DNA of 64,000 bases, taken from positions 496,001 to 560,000 of the forward strand of contig JBKAHA010000004.1 in assembly GCA_046290675.1 (NCBI GenBank). Reading direction: 5' to 3'. The notes beneath the pieces are model-generated. The model did not search any database and had not been told where the DNA came from. It worked only from the letters and a program-made list of their open reading frames with translations. This DNA comes from Aureliella sp046290675 (GTDB lineage Bacteria > Planctomycetota > Planctomycetia > Pirellulales > Pirellulaceae). Made by a program: the position numbers and the translations under genes. Shown in pieces: positions 61,609 to 64,000 of this stretch; position 1 is the stretch's first letter, and every line of letters starts with the position of its first letter.

Positions 61609-63120
61609 GTGAAGCGCAACCTGTTCTCTTTGGGATTGGCTCTTTGTGCTTCGTTGACGACGACTGCAACAGTCTCGCTACCAAGTACAGCTTGGGCGCA
61701 GGAAGAAAGTGCCGTTGCGTCTCAGAAGGAAGGCGAAGCCAAAGATACCGAATCGGCAGACGATGGCGAAGTAGCTGAAAAGCCGCTGCTTACCAGTGCC
61801 GAATTCAATAATCTGATGCGAAAGGGAAAGCTCGAAGAGCTAGCCGCGGAAGTCGATCGGGCTCTCAAGGAGATTCCCGATGATCGCAGTGTGCAAAGTA
61901 TGAATATTTCGTTGGCGATGATGATGACTCGCAGCGATAAAGCTGCGGCGGCCGACCGGTTGCAGAAGCAATACGATTATCTATTTGCAGCAGACGGCGT
62001 GAATTCGAATCTAGTCACGACTGTCCGATATATGGCATCCTACGACGATTCTCGTAGCGTTGACGAAAAGCTCGAGATTTACGACGCCGTGATGGAAAAG
62101 CTGGAGGGAACCAATGGTGGTGCTCCTTTGGTGATGCAATTGTTGCAGGATAAAGCCAACTTCCTGATCCGTTCCGAACGCGCTGCTGAAGGAAAGGAAC
62201 TTTTGGATGAAGTCCTCGCGGAGAAACGCGGCAGCGTCGACACCGAAGAGAAGTCGACGGTCAATGATTTCGTTCGATTTGCTACGACTTATGTAGCTTC
62301 TTTGAAAGATAAATTCCCTGCGGAAGCGGATTCAGTACTCGATGAAGCGAAGACTTTAGCCGTTGGGTTGATCGACGCAGATGACGCAACTGGTCGCGAT
62401 TTTCAAACGTTTTACAGTTTGATGTCACGACAGATTTCGGCCAATGTTTACGCTGCTCCGAAGCTGGCTGACGAAGACCTCACCATGGTCGAAGAGAAGT
62501 TGGAGCATCTGACAGAGCGATTTGAAGAAGCTGAGGCAACTCGCGATCTCAAGTCACTTGAAAATGTTTCAAGATCCATTAGCAGCTACCGTAGTCGGTT
62601 GAAGTCTGCCCTTGAGAGGGAAGCGTTGATCGGTACGGCTGCTCCAGAGATTGATGCTGAAGCATTCGTCGCGACCGAGCCCGTCACGATGGAAGAGCTG
62701 AAGGGGAAAGTTGTCTTGATTGACTTCTGGGCCGTTTGGTGCGGGCCCTGTATCGCGACCTTCCCTCACTTGATCGAATGGCACGAAGAGTACGCAGATG
62801 ACGGCTTGGTGATCCTTGGTGCAACCAAATACTACAACTACGCATGGGATGACGAAGCGGGTAAGGCGAGCCGTGCTGAGGGTGAAGTCGAGGCAGAGGA
62901 TGAACTCGCGATGTTGGAGAAATTCCGTGAGTTGCACGGCCTGCATCACGGTTTCTTCGTCAGCGGCAAAGGTAGTGACTACTCGAAGCAATTCAAGGTC
63001 AGCGGTATTCCCCAAGCGGTCTTGATCGACAAGGAAGGGAAGATTGCCATGATCCGGGTGGGGTCCGGTAGTGCCAATGCAGAAGCACTTCACGAGAAGA
63101 TTGAAGAGCTTCTTAACTAA
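61609..63120 (+). CDS. secreted thioredoxin-domain (TlpA-like) protein
   Basis: A 503-aa protein when started at the GTG at 61609, which has GGAGG eight bases upstream and gives a normal signal peptide (KRNLFSLGLALCASLTTTATV, cut near AWA-Q). The ATG at 61567 would add 14 residues that spoil the signal. Residues about 35-340 are helical and acidic, like a TPR-like scaffold. The C-terminal 150 residues are a TlpA-type thioredoxin fold with FWAVWCGPCIATFPH (redox pair CGPC) and VSGIPQAVLIDKEG (cis-proline). It probably reduces or oxidises periplasmic disulfides. A strong terminator follows directly. Confidence 0.88.
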   Translation: MKRNLFSLGLALCASLTTTATVSLPSTAWAQEESAVASQKEGEAKDTESADDGEVAEKPLLTSAEFNNLMRKGKLEELAAEVDRALKEIPDDRSVQSMNISLAMMMTRSDKAAAADRLQKQYDYLFAADGVNSNLVTTVRYMASYDDSRSVDEKLEIYDAVMEKLEGTNGGAPLVMQLLQDKANFLIRSERAAEGKELLDEVLAEKRGSVDTEEKSTVNDFVRFATTYVASLKDKFPAEADSVLDEAKTLAVGLIDADDATGRDFQTFYSLMSRQISANVYAAPKLADEDLTMVEEKLEHLTERFEEAEATRDLKSLENVSRSISSYRSRLKSALEREALIGTAAPEIDAEAFVATEPVTMEELKGKVVLIDFWAVWCGPCIATFPHLIEWHEEYADDGLVILGATKYYNYAWDDEAGKASRAEGEVEAEDELAMLEKFRELHGLHHGFFVSGKGSDYSKQFKVSGIPQAVLIDKEGKIAMIRVGSGSANAEALHEKIEELLN

Positions 63121-63154
63121 AACGCGTTAAATACGACGGGTTTGAACAAACTGG

Positions 63155-63205
63155 GCCCGCTGGATCAGGATCGACTCAAGATCTGTTGATCCAGCGGGCT
63201 TTTTT
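63155..63205 (+). terminator. intrinsic terminator of the thioredoxin-domain gene
   Basis: A perfect 13-bp stem, GCCCGCTGGATCA (63155-63167) with TGATCCAGCGGGC (63187-63199), followed by six T (63200-63205). It starts 34 bases after the stop codon. The only weakness is the 19-nt loop. Confidence 0.85.
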
Positions 63206-63292
63206 ATGCCTCAGCGTTCTCTTCGGGCCCAGTGGGGCGCTCCTGGAGAAGAGGGATTCTGGACTAGGACGCTTCCGGAGTAAGGGGCTCCT

Positions 63293-64000
63293 TTAGGTCA
63301 GTCCGGCAAGCTCTGTCGCTCGTTGTACTCGACTGATGGCCAGAACGAACGATGCGGTTCGAAGGTCAATGCTTCTCTTTACGGACTCCTGCCACACCTG
63401 CTCGAAGGCATCGCTGAGTGTGTGATCAAGTTCCTGCCGGACTCGGTCCAAACTCCAGCGATAGTGCTGACGATTCTGCACCCATTCAAAGTAGCTCACC
63501 GTAACTCCTCCCGCGTTGGCAAGAATGTCGGGCAAGACGACAACTTCGTTCTTCGACAAGATTTCATCTGCGGATGGCAAGATGGGGCCGTTAGCCGCCT
63601 CAATGATCAATTTCGCCTTGATCTTGTCGACGTTGCCCTCGTGAATGACTCCGCCTAACGCGGCTGGGATGAGTAGGTCAACGTCTAGAGTTAAGAGTTC
63701 ATCTCCTGGCAGTTTTTCAGCCTCTTGAAAACCATCCAAGGTTCTGTGTTTGAGGACATGCCGAAAAACGGCTGGGATGTCTAGCCCCTTTTCGTTGAAG
63801 TAGCAGCCGCTGATATCGCTGACAGCGATGATTGGAAATTCGGCTTCGTGCATGAATTTGGCGGCGTGAGACCCCACATTCCCGAATCCCTGAATTGCGG
63901 TTCGACAATCCTTGGGACGAATCCCGAGGCGTTTCAAGGCCTTGACCGCCATGATTCCGACGCCCCGACCGGTTGCTTCCTCCCGCCCCTTGGCACCGTA
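63293..64000 (-). CDS. glutamate dehydrogenase, C-terminal part, cut by the window edge
   Basis: The frame is open to the right edge and ends at 63293, giving 235 residues of the NAD(P)-binding domain. Diagnostic segments are YGAKGREEATGRGVG at the edge, IQGFGNVGSHAA (Rossmann GxGxxG), VDLLIPAALGGVIHEGN, IIEAANGPILPSADEIL and LPDILANAGGVTVSYFEWVQN. The enzyme interconverts glutamate and 2-oxoglutarate with ammonia. The N-terminal substrate domain lies outside the window. The ATG at 63952 is internal, because the frame continues upstream with conserved sequence. Confidence 0.95.
   Translation of the reverse strand, partial: YGAKGREEATGRGVGIMAVKALKRLGIRPKDCRTAIQGFGNVGSHAAKFMHEAEFPIIAVSDISGCYFNEKGLDIPAVFRHVLKHRTLDGFQEAEKLPGDELLTLDVDLLIPAALGGVIHEGNVDKIKAKLIIEAANGPILPSADEILSKNEVVVLPDILANAGGVTVSYFEWVQNRQHYRWSLDRVRQELDHTLSDAFEQVWQESVKRSIDLRTASFVLAISRVQRATELAGLT

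Overview
The window looks like the chromosome of a planctomycete, most likely of the Pirellulaceae. The evidence is gene content: three formylglycine-type sulfatases, a DUF1552 protein next to a DUF1587/1595/1592/1588/1585 cytochrome protein, ThuA-like proteins, a Tat-exported sugar-phosphate isomerase-like protein and a MoxR-DUF58-DUF4350-DUF4129 operon. No rRNA operon or complete tRNA was seen, so genus and species cannot be named.

Bases 1 to about 22,320 look like one end of an integrated plasmid-like element. The right boundary is a 43-nt 3' fragment of a tRNA-Arg(ACG) gene (22,278-22,320) that lacks its own 5' half, as expected where an element has inserted into a tRNA gene; the intact copy should lie left of the window. 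Inside are a tyrosine recombinase (2,938-3,951), a RepA/RPA-type replication initiator (16,490-17,779), an origin with a consensus DnaA box and three iterons (16,243-16,348), parA-parB (20,020-21,765), and two genes of unknown function with matching leaders. A 19-bp palindrome occurs three times, upstream of each of those two genes and of parA.

The cargo of the element is a leftward gene string that reads as a defence island: excisionase-like HTH protein, HsdM, HsdS, HsdR, a TauD-like Fe(II)/2-oxoglutarate dioxygenase, a HEPN-type protein with a zinc ribbon, an XRE-ImmA/IrrE regulator-peptidase and a PIN-domain protein. Several neighbours overlap by a few bases. Upstream of this string, on the same strand, lies about 1.1 kb without a convincing gene (14,887-15,985) that is packed with perfect stem-loops, two with GTGA (GNRA) tetraloops, and a 34-nt hairpin with every hallmark of group II intron domain V. 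No reverse transcriptase is present; the next gene encodes a basic 225-aa protein of unknown function. This RNA locus is the most unusual object in the window. A second hairpin-rich gap lies at 1,654-2,365.

From 22.3 kb to the end the sequence reads as ordinary planctomycete chromosome. 22.7-28.9 kb holds an isomerase-like protein, two sulfatases (one ending in a VHL-beta-like domain), a ThuA-like protein and an ECF sigma factor. 29.3-33.0 kb has a secreted protein, a membrane protein and a haem/VCBS lipoprotein. 33.2-41.5 kb is the leftward MoxR-DUF58 operon. 42.0-49.4 kb has a third sulfatase, the DUF1552/DUF1592/ThuA group and a zinc dehydrogenase. 49.6-64.0 kb has an ABC-F ATPase, a small lipoprotein, an HU protein, an RND/MMPL exporter, a fused hydantoinase/oxoprolinase, an esterase, a secreted thioredoxin-domain protein with a strong terminator, and the 3' part of a glutamate dehydrogenase gene.
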